Positions 47,339-56,647 of a DNA stretch of 64,000 nt are shown here, piece by piece. Positions within the stretch are counted from its first letter, which is position 1, and each line of letters begins with the position of its first letter. A program made the position numbers and the translations under genes. Source of the stretch: CAVYXK01 sp963772445. Its GTDB lineage: Bacteria > Pseudomonadota > Alphaproteobacteria > Acetobacterales > Acetobacteraceae. The notes under the pieces were generated by a model that saw only the letters and a program-made list of their open reading frames with translations, was not told the DNA's origin and searched no databases. The DNA lies in NCBI GenBank assembly GCA_963772445.1, contig CAVYXK010000001.1:186001-250000 (forward strand), written 5' to 3'.

Positions 47339-47354
47339 ATGGCATATGTGCCAT
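47339..47354. promoter_or_regulatory. Probable toxin-antitoxin operator
   Basis: ATGGCATATGTGCCAT is an inverted repeat with 6-base arms and a 4-base centre. It lies 11 bases before the toxin start codon, between a CTTGAC (-35-like) and the gene, the usual place for autoregulation by the HigA-type antitoxin or toxin-antitoxin complex. Confidence 0.55.
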
Positions 47355-47364
47355 ATTTGTCTCA

Positions 47365-47706
47365 ATGAAGCCGGTGGTCTGGATTGCCAGCAGCAGGGAT
47401 GACATTTCAGAGCTCCCGGGTCCGGTGAAGGCTTCTTTCGGTTACCGGCTTCATCAAGTGCAACAAGGCGAGACCCCGTTGGACATGAAGCCGCTGACGC
47501 AGTTTGGCACGGGCGTCTTCGAATTGCGAGAGGGCTTTGACCGCAACGCCTATCGCGTCGTGTACGTCGCGAACCTGAGGAAGGCGATTTACGTGCTGCA
47601 CGCTTTCATGAAGAAGTCGAAGACGGGGATCGGACTGTCGCAGCAGGATACGACCTTGATCGAGACGCGGCTCCGTCGCGCACGCGCACTGGACGCAGAG
47701 GAATAA
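47365..47706 (+). CDS. HigB-type toxin, phage Gp49-like (RelE superfamily)
   Basis: A 113-residue protein. MKPVVWIASSRDDISELP, then LKPL-like TQFGTGVFELRE and YRVVYVANLRKAIYVLHAFM, followed by KKSKTG, are the hallmarks of Gp49-like/HigB toxins, which act as ribosome-dependent mRNA interferases. It precedes the antitoxin gene (inverse order to most TA pairs, as usual for HigBA), with three bases between them. The start ATG follows a palindrome that is probably the operator. Confidence 0.88.
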   Translation: MKPVVWIASSRDDISELPGPVKASFGYRLHQVQQGETPLDMKPLTQFGTGVFELREGFDRNAYRVVYVANLRKAIYVLHAFMKKSKTGIGLSQQDTTLIETRLRRARALDAEE

Positions 47707-47709
47707 CAT

Positions 47710-48039
47710 ATGAGCGAGATTCCATTCCATCGAAGCAGCGGCGACGTGTTCGTCGATATGGGCTTCACTCCGGCCGAAGCAGCGGAGCTGAGGGCAAAGG
47801 GTGCTCTGATCGACGCCATCGGCGAGACGGTCAAAGCGCGCAAGCTGACGCAGCAGGAGGCGGCACGGCTGTGCGGCACTGATCAGCCGACCCTCTCCAA
47901 GGTTCTTCGCGGACGCATGGAAAGTGTTACCATTGATCGCCTGACCGCTTGGCTGATGGCACTCGGCCGCACGGTGGAAATCCGGGTGCGACCGTATGAC
48001 GATAAAGCGAAAGTCGGTAGGCTCGTCGTCGCCGCATGA
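47710..48039 (+). CDS. HigA-type antitoxin with XRE helix-turn-helix
   Basis: A 109-residue protein. The C-terminal half holds a helix-turn-helix: LTQQEAARLCGTDQPTLSKV near residues 45-64, then RMESVTIDRL. The N-terminal half (GDVFVDMGFTPAEAAELRAKG) is the portion that usually binds the toxin. It neutralises the adjacent HigB-type toxin and represses the pair. Three bases separate it from the toxin gene. Confidence 0.9.
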   Translation: MSEIPFHRSSGDVFVDMGFTPAEAAELRAKGALIDAIGETVKARKLTQQEAARLCGTDQPTLSKVLRGRMESVTIDRLTAWLMALGRTVEIRVRPYDDKAKVGRLVVAA

Positions 48040-48117
48040 CAGCGCGAGACAAGACGTGGATGGCCAGCCTTCGCCGGCCATGACGAGAGGGCGCAACGCG
48101 GTAATGCCAGACAGGTC

Positions 48118-49218
48118 GTGCCACTGACGGTTAGACATCTCCGCACCCAAGCCGTGCGGGCTTCGCTGATCGCGCCGACGACGCTCGGACGGGCGGTGTC
48201 ATCTCTTGGTTTCGTGCAGGCGGATCCGATACGGTCTCCCGCCCGCGCGCAGGATCTGATTCTGCGGCACAGGGTGAAGGATTATCGGGTCGGCGAGCTG
48301 GATCGCCGCTTCACTCGTCTCGGGCTCGAAGAAGATTACCTGTACGCGTATGGTTTCATCCCGCGTGCAACGCTGCGGCTGCTACAGCCCCGGCACGACG
48401 CAGCGTCCCCGAACGGACGCCATGCGCCAACCGACTTGGCAGCGGACGTGCTGGCGTTCGTACGCGAGCGGGGGACCGTCCACCCACGTGACTTGGAGAA
48501 ACATTTCGGATCGGGACGCGCCATAAACGGCTGGGGAGGATTCTCGCAGGCGACAACGAGAGCGCTGCAGAGTCTGCATTATTATGGATTGCTTCGGGTC
48601 GTTCGGCGGTGCGATGGGATTCGCGTCTATGGGGTTGCCGATCACCCGGACCCACTGCCGCCTGAAGAACGGATGCGCGAGCTTGTACTGCTCGTCGTGC
48701 GGATACTGAACCCAATCTCCGAAACTAGCTTGCGTGCAACATTCGGTCTGTTGCGACGAGGTGCGCCCGACCTCCGGCGCATGGATGGGGTTGTGCAGCA
48801 GCTCGTCAGTACCGGCGAGCTGGAGCGTGCCGAGGTGGATGGCGAAATCTATTTCTGGCCGGCGGAACTTCGGCACAGGAAGTCTCTTGATGTGTCGTCG
48901 GAGGTGCGGTTCCTTGCGCCGTTCGATCCGCTCGTATGGGATCGGCGACGGTTCGCGCATTTCTGGGACTGGTCATACCGGTTCGAGGGTTACACGCCGG
49001 CTGCTCGGCGACAGCGAGGCTATTACGCCATGCCGATGCTCTGGCGGGACGATGTGATCGGCTGGATCAACCTCGCACGGACGGACGGACGGCTGAAATT
49101 CGATATCGGTTATGCGAAAGGGTCCCCCAAGGTACGCGACTTCCGGCGTGGGTTCGAGGCCGAACTCGATCGGATGAGGACCTTCCTATTGCACGCGGAC
49201 GAGGACCCGGGTGCATGA
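48118..49218 (+). CDS. YcaQ/AlkX-type winged-helix DNA glycosylase-like protein
   Basis: A 366-residue protein of the YcaQ/AlkZ (HTH_42) family, tandem winged helices. Members unhook DNA interstrand cross-links and remove alkylated bases. The catalytic element is Q-phi-D/Q; here LGFVQADPIRSPARAQD contains QAD near residue 35, the form seen in the YcaQ (AlkX) branch. Other matches are RRFTRLGLEEDYLYAY-type and PFDPLVWDRRR near residue 265. The start is GTG, with no strong ribosome site seen. It is next to the HigBA-type pair on the same strand. Confidence 0.85.
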   Translation: MPLTVRHLRTQAVRASLIAPTTLGRAVSSLGFVQADPIRSPARAQDLILRHRVKDYRVGELDRRFTRLGLEEDYLYAYGFIPRATLRLLQPRHDAASPNGRHAPTDLAADVLAFVRERGTVHPRDLEKHFGSGRAINGWGGFSQATTRALQSLHYYGLLRVVRRCDGIRVYGVADHPDPLPPEERMRELVLLVVRILNPISETSLRATFGLLRRGAPDLRRMDGVVQQLVSTGELERAEVDGEIYFWPAELRHRKSLDVSSEVRFLAPFDPLVWDRRRFAHFWDWSYRFEGYTPAARRQRGYYAMPMLWRDDVIGWINLARTDGRLKFDIGYAKGSPKVRDFRRGFEAELDRMRTFLLHADEDPGA

Positions 49219-49264
49219 GCGAATGCCCTCTCCGCGATCCCAATCCTGGCAATTGCCGAGGCGA

Positions 49265-50401
49265 TCACTCCACCTGTGCCGCCAAGCGGGCAAGATGGGC
49301 GGCGGTGTCGCCGAACGTGTGCTCGATCACCATGCAGCGGCGGAAATAGTGCCCGACCGCCAGCTCCTCGGTCATGCCGATGCCGCCGTGAAGCTGGATC
49401 GCCTGCTGGGAGACGAACCGCGCCGCTTGGCCATAGCCGACCTTGGCCATAGAAATGTTGCGCGCCCGCTCGGCAGCATCCGGTTCATCGACGCTCATCG
49501 TCGCCAGCATGGACATGCTGCGCCCTTGCTCCATCGACATCAGCATGTCGGCGAGTCGGTGCTGCACGACCTGGTTCTGCCCGATCGGGCGACCGAACTG
49601 CTCGCGGGTGCGGGAATACTCCAGCGTCATGGCGTGCATCGTTTCCATCGCACCGACCGCCTCGGCGCCCATCGCGGCGATGCCCGCTTCCATCACCCGC
49701 TCGATCACGGCTAGGCCGTTGCCGACTTCGCCAAGCACGTCGGCATCCGCCACCGGCACGCCGGTCAGCGAGATGTCCGCCGCGCGGCTTTCGTCGCGCA
49801 TTGCATAGCCGCGCCGCGCTAGTCCCGGTGCCTTGGCATCGACCAGGAACAGGGTGATGCCCGCAGCGGCATCGCGCTCGCCGGCGGTGCGTGCGCTGAG
49901 CACCAGCTTGTCGGCGCAATCGCCGTGCAGCACGCCGCTCTTGGCGCCATCGAGCACCCAGCCGCCGCCGTTGTGTCGCGCCGTCGTCAGCACGTCTGTC
50001 GCGTCGTAGCGCGCCTGCCGCTCGCCATGTGCGAAGGCGAGCTTCATTCTGCCTTCCGCGATGGCGGGCAGGATTGACGATTGCTGTGCCGTCGAGCCCG
50101 CGAGCCGCACGGCCGTGCCGGCCAGCACAACAGTGGCGAGAAAGGGCTCCAATGCCAGGGCACGGCCGAATTCCTGCAGTACCAGCATGACCTCGATCGG
50201 GCCGCCGCCGAAACCGCCATGCTCCTCGGCAAAGGGCAGGCCGAGCAGGCCGAGCTCGGTGTAGCGGCTCCAGAGTTCGGTGCTCCAGCCCTGGGGCTCC
50301 TTAAGGAAGCCCTTGCGGGCCTCGAACCTATAGCGATCCGCCATCAGGCGGGTGACGCTGTCCTGGAGCAGCCGCTGCTCCTCGGTCAGATCGAAATCCA
50401 T
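49265..50401 (-). CDS. Acyl-CoA dehydrogenase family protein
   Basis: A 378-residue flavoprotein starting MDFDLTEEQRLLQDSVTRLM, the standard ACAD N-terminus. The FAD-binding middle beta-domain and the C-terminal four-helix region (QHRLADMLMSMEQGRSMSML, then GGIGMTEELAVGHYFRR) are present. The catalytic base position is not certain. Start and stop overlap the upstream paralogue (TGATG). The pair probably forms a two-subunit or sequential acyl-CoA oxidising unit, as is frequent for steroid or long-chain/branched acyl-CoA substrates; the substrate is open. Confidence 0.9.
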   Translation of the reverse strand: MDFDLTEEQRLLQDSVTRLMADRYRFEARKGFLKEPQGWSTELWSRYTELGLLGLPFAEEHGGFGGGPIEVMLVLQEFGRALALEPFLATVVLAGTAVRLAGSTAQQSSILPAIAEGRMKLAFAHGERQARYDATDVLTTARHNGGGWVLDGAKSGVLHGDCADKLVLSARTAGERDAAAGITLFLVDAKAPGLARRGYAMRDESRAADISLTGVPVADADVLGEVGNGLAVIERVMEAGIAAMGAEAVGAMETMHAMTLEYSRTREQFGRPIGQNQVVQHRLADMLMSMEQGRSMSMLATMSVDEPDAAERARNISMAKVGYGQAARFVSQQAIQLHGGIGMTEELAVGHYFRRCMVIEHTFGDTAAHLARLAAQVE

Positions 50402-51606
50402 CAGAGCCTCAGCACCGCCTTGGTGAGGATATTCTTCTGGATCTCGTTGGTGCCGCCGTAGATCGAGGCGGCGCGGAGGAACAGGTAGCTGCCGCTGGCC
50501 TCTGCTGCCCACTCGGCTTCCGGGTCCGGCTCGTTGGCAAGTGCCGACAGTTCCCGTGCCCAGACCGGCATCGCCAGCGGGCCGGCCACGTCCATGCAGA
50601 GCTCGGTAGAGGCTTGCAGCAGCTCGGTGCCCTTCACCTTCAGCACAGACGAGAGAGGATCGGGGCGACCGTCGCGTTGTTTCGCGTACGCGGAGACCAC
50701 GCGGTACTGGGTGATCTCCAGCGCCTTCATATCGACTTCGAGTTGCGCGACGCGCTGGCGGAAGGCGGCATCCTCGATGAGCGGGCGGCCGTTGAACCGC
50801 ACGTCTCGCGCGTGTTCCTTGGCCGCCGCCACCCGCTCCTGCGACTTGCCGAGCCTGGCGATGCCGGTGCGCTCGTTGCCGAGCAGGTATTTCGCGACGT
50901 CCCAGCCACGGTTCTCTTCATGGACCCGCATCTCCACGGGGACTTTCACGTCGTCGAAGAAGACCTCGTTCAGGTGGTGGCTGCCGTCGATGGAGATGAT
51001 CGGGCGGACGGTGATTCCCGGCGTCTTCATATCGACAAGCAGGAAGGAGATGCCTTCCTGCCGCTTCGCCGCATTCGCGTTGGTGCGCACCAGCACGAAG
51101 CACCAGTCGGCCTGGTGCGCGGTTGAGGTCCAGATCTTTTGGCCGTTCACCACGTAATGGCCGTTGACCCGCTTCGCAGCGGTCTTGAGCGAGGCGAGGT
51201 CGGAGCCGGCGCCGGGTTCGGAGAAGCCCTGGCACCACCAGTCGTCGAGATTGGCAGCGCGGGCGAGGAAGCGCTGTTGCTGCGCCTGTGTGCCGAACTG
51301 GATCAGCACCGGCCCGATCATGGTGATGTTGAAGCCCAAGACCTCGGGCGCCGGTGCCTGCTGGTTCTCGTTCAGCAAGATCATGCGTTGGACCGGGGTC
51401 CAGCCGGGGCCGCCCCACTCCTTCGGCCAATTATGCGCGGCCCAGCCTTTGTTGTTCAGGATGCGCTGCCAGCGGACCGTATCCTCCTTGCGGGGGGAAT
51501 AGCCGAGCCGCATGCGCTCGCGGATGTCGGGCGGCAGGTTGTCGCGGATGAAGGCGCGCACCTCGTCGCGGAAGGCGATTTCTTCCGGGGTGAAGCGAAG
51601 GTCCAT
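50401..51606 (-). CDS. Acyl-CoA dehydrogenase family protein
   Basis: A 401-residue ACAD, MDLRFTPEEIAFRDEVRAFI at the start, WCQGFSEPGAGSDLASLKT for the FAD-binding loop and GTNEIQKNILTK at the C-terminus, which ends the ACAD fold near FAD. It heads the two-gene operon. Its first 290 bases have been duplicated at 54076-54364 as a relic that sits between copies of the neighbouring protease-like gene, so this gene is the parent of the debris seen downstream. Confidence 0.92.
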   Translation of the reverse strand: MDLRFTPEEIAFRDEVRAFIRDNLPPDIRERMRLGYSPRKEDTVRWQRILNNKGWAAHNWPKEWGGPGWTPVQRMILLNENQQAPAPEVLGFNITMIGPVLIQFGTQAQQQRFLARAANLDDWWCQGFSEPGAGSDLASLKTAAKRVNGHYVVNGQKIWTSTAHQADWCFVLVRTNANAAKRQEGISFLLVDMKTPGITVRPIISIDGSHHLNEVFFDDVKVPVEMRVHEENRGWDVAKYLLGNERTGIARLGKSQERVAAAKEHARDVRFNGRPLIEDAAFRQRVAQLEVDMKALEITQYRVVSAYAKQRDGRPDPLSSVLKVKGTELLQASTELCMDVAGPLAMPVWARELSALANEPDPEAEWAAEASGSYLFLRAASIYGGTNEIQKNILTKAVLRL

Positions 51607-52071
51607 GTGTCCCTCCCCAGGGGGCCGGCGATCGGTTCGTAGTGACTTTGGCAGCGCTTCGCCAGCGAGGCAATGCGCCAGGGGTCAGACGAGCGATGCG
51701 CATCGCTAACGGCTCGTTTGAATATCGCCGGCGATCTCCGCGTGCATGGTGGTCATCAGATGCATGCTCACTAATGCCAGTGACCTTCGCCCGCGCAGTG
51801 GGTTTGCAACTCTTGGTGTCTGCCTTCTGAGGTGGTCCCAGCGGTGCCTTCGTGCTGGCCCTCCGGAATTAGAAGCGGATCGAGGCGATGATCACGCGCC
51901 GCCCGCCCTATTGGCGTGTCTCATTGTTTGTACCGCATCGGGCACGGGATTTAACTCGTTCTTAAAATCTTTCCGCTCATAGGTCATTCGGCTTTCGGGC
52001 TGCGTGATGTTTCGGGTGTGGAAATTACCATACCGAACGTTCTGACCAACGGGATAGGAGCGGACAGAATT
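51607..52071. other. Divergent intergenic region, first array unit
   Basis: About 465 bases between the acyl-CoA dehydrogenase and the first protease-like gene. No gene is seen. It shares long similarity with 54365-54844 and, in its last 130 bases, with 57280-57406. That conserved leader includes GTTCTGACCAACGGGATAG just before the start codon and ATTAAC- and TTCCG-containing blocks about 100 bases upstream, so it probably holds the common promoter and ribosome site. Confidence 0.6.
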
Positions 52072-53835
52072 ATGCGACACCTCCAGTGGACCAGCGATGA
52101 CAATTCGGGCTTTAGCGGGTTCAGCGACAACTCAACCGATCCGGGCCCCGCCTACAGCGATCAATTCGCTGTACCTTGGGGCAAGGTCAGCGGCCTGGTT
52201 GGCGCCTGGAGCACATCCGGCAGCACGAGCAGCACGAGCAGCTCTGGCACCACCACCACCACCACGACGACAACCAGCAGCACGTCCACCTCGGGACTCG
52301 TCATCAACATCACCTGGGCTTCCGATGTCGCACCGGCCCCGGCAGGGTTTACCACCTGCGTGATGGATGCCGTCCAGTATCTCGAAAGCCAGTTCCACGA
52401 CCCCGTCACGCTGAACATCACGGTCGGTTATGCGGACCTTGGTAGCGGTGATTTGGGCGCGAGTGCTTGGGATATGGAGAGTTTCAGTTATTCCCAGGTT
52501 CTCAGCGCGATGAAGGCGCACGACACGACGGCGAACGATGCTACCGCTATTGCGTCACTGCCGGCGTCGTCTTCTGAGACGGTGTATATGACGCCGGCTG
52601 AAGCTCAGGCGCTCGGTCTCGCCTCGTCAGGCGGTGGCGACGGCTCTGCTTGGGTCTGCTCGGAATACAAATACACCTATGACGACTCTAACGGCGTGGC
52701 CGCCGGGACGTATGATCTGCGCGGCATCATGCTGCACGAGATCACTGAGGTGATGGGGCGCGACCTGATTGCAAGCGCGACGAACCCGAGCGTCCTGGGG
52801 CTGTTCGACTATAAATCAGCCGGCGTTCTCGATACTTCGGATTTCTCCGGGTATTTCTCGACCAACGGCGGCGCGACCGATCTTGCCCCGTTCAACACGA
52901 ACTCCGCGGGGGACCCTGGCGACTGGGCTGACTCGGTCAGCGGTAATGCGCTCGACGCCGGCGTTCCGGCAGGAACGCCTCTCAATTTCTCCAGCGCCGA
53001 CGTGGCCACGATGGACGCCCTCGGTTACGAGGCGAACCCATACCAGCCGCAGATACCAACCGGCGTGAGCATCGCGCCGTCACCTGGAACGCTGGCCAAG
53101 GCCATGCCTGCCACTGGGCTCAACCCGAGCGTCGCTCTCGCCAGCTTTACCGAGACGGGCGGCATGTCAGGGGATACCTATAGCTACACGCTCGGCGGAC
53201 CGGATGCCGCGTCGTTCACGCTGACCGGCAGCAAGCTTATGGCCGCGGGCACTGGAGTTACGGGCGCTGTCAACGGCAAGCTGTTCTCTCTGACTGTGTC
53301 GGCGACCGATACGAGCGGGGCAGGAAGCGCCCCCTCGCCGGCTGATCCGCTTGATCTCATCGTCGGGAGCAGCGGCAGCGACATCATCCAGGTCGGGTCG
53401 CTGGCCAGCCACTCCGCGCCGACTTTCGTCTACGGCCTCGGTGGCGGGGATACGATCGACGGCACCGGCATGACCAACTCGCTCTGGTTCGCTGCGGGAC
53501 CCGGCGGTGGCGACACTCTGACCGGCGGCGGCGGTGTCAACCGGTACATGTTCTCCAACGTTAACAACTCGCCTGCTTCGGCGACGGACCTCGTGACGAA
53601 TTTCCACGCCGGCGCCGATTTGCTGGACTTCTCCGGCATCAGCACCGCTCGAAAATGTCAAGGAAGCCTCACTGGCACGACCATCAATGCCGATTCAGTA
53701 GGCTGGCAGCAGAGCGGGGGCGATACGTGCGTCTATGTCAACACCGGCTCCGCTTCTGCAAGCCTCGGCGCGGCCAGCATGGAGATCGAACTTCAGGGGA
53801 CCATCGCGCTGGCTTCCAAAAACTTCGTCCTCTGA
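52072..53835 (+). CDS. Metalloprotease-like RTX protein, array copy 1
   Basis: A 587-residue protein. In order: a short N-terminal region with no signal peptide; a Ser/Thr homopolymer linker near residues 48-80; a metalloprotease-like domain (VINITWASDVAPAPAGF to DALGYEANPY) with HEITEVMGR at residue 222, resembling the NF038122 metalloprotease family from memory; a cadherin-like region (VSIAPSPG to DLIVGSSGSD); and a C-terminal RTX-like part with GGGDTIDGTG and NFHAGADLLDFSGI, ending SKNFVL. The C-terminus suggests type I secretion. Both Glu in HEITE are present but the third ligand His of HExxH is not. The start codon was chosen because it is conserved in all three copies; an in-frame GTG lies 54 bases upstream. 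Confidence 0.85.
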   Translation: MRHLQWTSDDNSGFSGFSDNSTDPGPAYSDQFAVPWGKVSGLVGAWSTSGSTSSTSSSGTTTTTTTTTSSTSTSGLVINITWASDVAPAPAGFTTCVMDAVQYLESQFHDPVTLNITVGYADLGSGDLGASAWDMESFSYSQVLSAMKAHDTTANDATAIASLPASSSETVYMTPAEAQALGLASSGGGDGSAWVCSEYKYTYDDSNGVAAGTYDLRGIMLHEITEVMGRDLIASATNPSVLGLFDYKSAGVLDTSDFSGYFSTNGGATDLAPFNTNSAGDPGDWADSVSGNALDAGVPAGTPLNFSSADVATMDALGYEANPYQPQIPTGVSIAPSPGTLAKAMPATGLNPSVALASFTETGGMSGDTYSYTLGGPDAASFTLTGSKLMAAGTGVTGAVNGKLFSLTVSATDTSGAGSAPSPADPLDLIVGSSGSDIIQVGSLASHSAPTFVYGLGGGDTIDGTGMTNSLWFAAGPGGGDTLTGGGGVNRYMFSNVNNSPASATDLVTNFHAGADLLDFSGISTARKCQGSLTGTTINADSVGWQQSGGDTCVYVNTGSASASLGAASMEIELQGTIALASKNFVL

Positions 53836-54075
53836 CGGCTAGTGCCGCCCTGAGCAGCCGACGCACACAACTCCAACCCCGTCTAGCCGGCGGAAGGGGA
53901 CCGGGTCAGCCGGATGGAGCGTATGTGAGCTTGGGGCCTGCGCGCACCCAATACGGCTGGCCAGGTGGGACCTGCCATTCGCTTTCATGGGCCTGCGTCT
54001 CGGCTCAAAGCCGGTCCTGGAGAGCGTCATCGCCGCAACCCGGTCCCCTCAATTATCCGTGAGCAGCAAGCCGTT
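53836..54075. other. Spacer after copy 1, partly repeated later
   Basis: No gene is seen. The stretch is diagnostic for the array because it has a diverged direct copy at 59363-59540, and its last 68 bases (54002-54069) have an inverted copy at 59592-59666. Confidence 0.6.
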
Positions 54076-54364
54076 CATGGTGATGTTGAAGCCCACGACC
54101 TCGGGCGCCGGTGCCTGCTGGTTCTGGTTCAGGAAGATCATGCGCTGGACCGGCGTCCAGCCCGGGCCGCCCCACTCCTTCGGCCAATTATGCGCGGCCC
54201 AGCCTTTCTTGTTCAGGATGCGCTGCCAGCGGACGGTATCCTCCTTGCGGGGGGAATAGCCGAGCCGCATGCGCTCGCGGATATCGGGCGGCAGGTTGTC
54301 GCGGATTAAAGGCGCGCACCTCGTCGCGGAAGGCGATTTCCACTTGGGTGAAGCGAAGATCCAT
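54076..54364 (-). pseudogene. Relic of the acyl-CoA dehydrogenase 5' end (duplication)
   Basis: Matches the first 290 bases or so of the acyl-CoA dehydrogenase gene at 51319-51606 almost base for base, including the cat start triplet and the ribosome-site GGGAGG beyond it. An extra base in GCGGATTAAAGG (parent GCGGATGAAGG) breaks the frame, and the gene stops at the duplication boundary after about 95 codons. It cannot give a dehydrogenase. It is a by-product of the duplication that made copy 2. Confidence 0.92.
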
Positions 54365-54844
54365 GTGTCCCTCCCCAGGGGCCGGCGATCAATTCGTGGC
54401 GACTTTGGCAGCGGCCTGTCAGGGAGGCAACGCGGCCGGAAGAAGCAGACGAGCCACGCGGTCACGGGATCGTAAGTGGCTCGTTTGAACCTGCCACACG
54501 ATCTCCTCAGGCCCGCTGGCACTCGATCCATGTGCAGGTCGATGGCATTCGCCCACAGTGCGTTTGCAACTCTTGGGTATGTGCATTCTGTTGCGGTCAC
54601 CGCGATGCCTCCGCGCTGGCACGCCAAAAATGGGAAATCACATCGACGCGATGCGCACTCATTGCTGGCTACCCCGGCCATGCCGGTATGTCGCATTATT
54701 CGCACTGTGTTGACGCGGAATTAACCGATCCCTAGAACCTTCCGGAGCATGGGTCATTCGATCTTCCGATCACGTGATGTTCTCGCGATCAGAAAATTAC
54801 CACCACCGTATGTTCTGGCCAACGGGATAGAGCGGATAGAAATT
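54365..54844. other. Upstream region of array copy 2
   Basis: About 480 bases, no gene. Diverged copy of 51607-52071. The conserved leader (ATTAACCGATCC, AACCTTCCGG, then GTTCTGGCCAACGGGATAG) is retained, so the copy probably keeps its own promoter. Confidence 0.55.
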
Positions 54845-56647
54845 ATGCAATACCTCCACAAGACCAACTCTAGCCTGCTGGACGGCACAAATTCGGGCTT
54901 TGGCGGGTTTAGCGATGACCCGAGCGATCCCGGCACCGCCTTCAGCAATGGAATCGCCAGATATGTGCCTTGGGACACGACCGACCAGTTTGGCGTCGGG
55001 TACAGCAGGGGGGGCAATAGCGGCTCATCCAGCAGCAGCGGGAGCACGAGCAGCTCGAGTTCAAGCACCACCACCGCGACGACAACCAGCAGCACGTCCA
55101 CCTCGGGACTCGTCATCAACATCACCTGGGGTTCCGGTGTCGCATCGGCCCCGGCAGGGTTTACCACCTGCGTGATGGATGCCGTCCAGTATCTCGAAAG
55201 CCAGTTTCACGACCCCGTCATGCTGAACATCACGGTCGATTATGCGAACCTTGGTAGCGGTATTTTGGGCGAGAGTAGTTGGGGTATGGAGAGTTTCAGT
55301 TATTCCCAGGTTCTCAGCGCGATGAAGGCGCACGACACGACGGCGAACGATGCTACCGCTATTGCGTCACTGCCGGCGTCGTCTTCCGAGACGGTGTATA
55401 TGACGCCGGCTGAAGCTCAGGCGCTCGGTCTCGCGTCGTCAGGCGGTAGCGACGGCTCTGTCTGGGCCTCCTCGGCATACGAATACACCTACAATGATAC
55501 TAGCGGCGTGGCCGGGGGGACGTTTGATCTGTGCGGCATCATGCTGCACGAGATCACTGAGGTGATGGGGCGCGACCTGATTGCAAGCGCGACGAACCCT
55601 AGCGTCATGGGATTGTTCGACTACAAATCAGCCGGCGTTCGCGATACCTCGGATTTCTCCGGGTATTTCTCGATCAACGGCGGCACCACCAATTTAGCGT
55701 CGTTCAATACCAACACCGCCGGCGACCCAGGAGATTGGGCTATCTCGGGCAACCGTGATGCATGTGACGCCGGCGTTCCGTCAGGAACGCTCCTCAATTT
55801 CTCCAGCGCCGACGTGACCACGATGGACGCGCTCGGTTACGAGGCGAACCCATACCATCCGCCGGCGCCGACCGGCGTGAGCATGGCGCCGTCACCCGGC
55901 ACGCTGGCCAGTGCTATGTCTGCCACTGGGCTCAACCCGAACGTCGCTCTCGCCAGCTTTACCGAGACGGGCGGCATCTCAGGGGACACCTACGGCTATA
56001 CGCTCAGCGGACCGGCTGCCGCTTCGTTCACGGTGACAGGCGGCAAGCTCGTGGCCGCGGGCACGGGTGTAACCGGCGCTGTCAACGGCAAATTGTTCTC
56101 TCTGGACGTGTCGGCGATCGATACGAGCGGGGGAGGAAGCGTGCCCTCGCCGGCTGATCCGCTCGACCTCATTGTCGGGAGCAGCGGCAGCGACATCATC
56201 CAGGTCGGGTCGCTGGCCAGCCACTCCACGCCGACTTTCGTCTACGGCCTCGGTGGCGGGGATACGATCAGCGGCACCGGCATGACCAAAACGCTGTGGT
56301 TCGCCGCCGGCCCTGGGGGTCGCGACACCTTTACCGGCGGCGGCGGTGCTAACCAGTACATGTTCTCCAATGTTGACGACTCGCCTGCTTCGGCGATGGA
56401 CCACGTGACGAATTTCCACGCCGGCACCGATTTGCTGGACTTCTCGGACATCAGTACAGCGCTGAAGTATCAAGGAAACCTCACCGGCACGACCATCAAC
56501 GCGGATTCAGTGGGATGGCAGCGGAGCGGCGGCAACACGTTCGTCTACGTGAATACCGGGTCCTCTTCCGCAAGCCTCAGCGCGGCCAACATGGAGATCG
56601 AGCTTCAGGGCACCATTGCGCTGGCTTCGAAGAACTTCGTTCTGTAA
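54845..56647 (+). CDS. Metalloprotease-like RTX protein, array copy 2
   Basis: A 600-residue paralogue of copy 1 with the same order of parts: Ser/Thr linker near residues 58-93 (longer, with an extra GGNSGSSSSSG stretch), protease-like domain with HEITEVMGR at residue 235, cadherin-like region and RTX-like C-terminus (GGGDTISGTG, NFHAGTDLLDFSDI) ending SKNFVL. Most substitutions are scattered and the frame is intact, so it is probably functional. The protease domain is the most conserved part and the linker the least. It may have diverged in target or in anchoring. Confidence 0.85.
   Translation: MQYLHKTNSSLLDGTNSGFGGFSDDPSDPGTAFSNGIARYVPWDTTDQFGVGYSRGGNSGSSSSSGSTSSSSSSTTTATTTSSTSTSGLVINITWGSGVASAPAGFTTCVMDAVQYLESQFHDPVMLNITVDYANLGSGILGESSWGMESFSYSQVLSAMKAHDTTANDATAIASLPASSSETVYMTPAEAQALGLASSGGSDGSVWASSAYEYTYNDTSGVAGGTFDLCGIMLHEITEVMGRDLIASATNPSVMGLFDYKSAGVRDTSDFSGYFSINGGTTNLASFNTNTAGDPGDWAISGNRDACDAGVPSGTLLNFSSADVTTMDALGYEANPYHPPAPTGVSMAPSPGTLASAMSATGLNPNVALASFTETGGISGDTYGYTLSGPAAASFTVTGGKLVAAGTGVTGAVNGKLFSLDVSAIDTSGGGSVPSPADPLDLIVGSSGSDIIQVGSLASHSTPTFVYGLGGGDTISGTGMTKTLWFAAGPGGRDTFTGGGGANQYMFSNVDDSPASAMDHVTNFHAGTDLLDFSDISTALKYQGNLTGTTINADSVGWQRSGGNTFVYVNTGSSSASLSAANMEIELQGTIALASKNFVL

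Noticed and set aside
52240..52290. ACC and ACG trinucleotide repeats as a CRISPR-like or phase-variable tract
   Set aside because: They are in-frame codons of a Thr/Ser linker with no spacers, and length change would not switch the frame.
54049..54705. A 218-codon minus-strand frame that contains acyl-CoA dehydrogenase sequence
   Set aside because: The dehydrogenase part is a frameshifted 289-base relic; the upstream 110 codons have no homology. It is described as a pseudogene instead.
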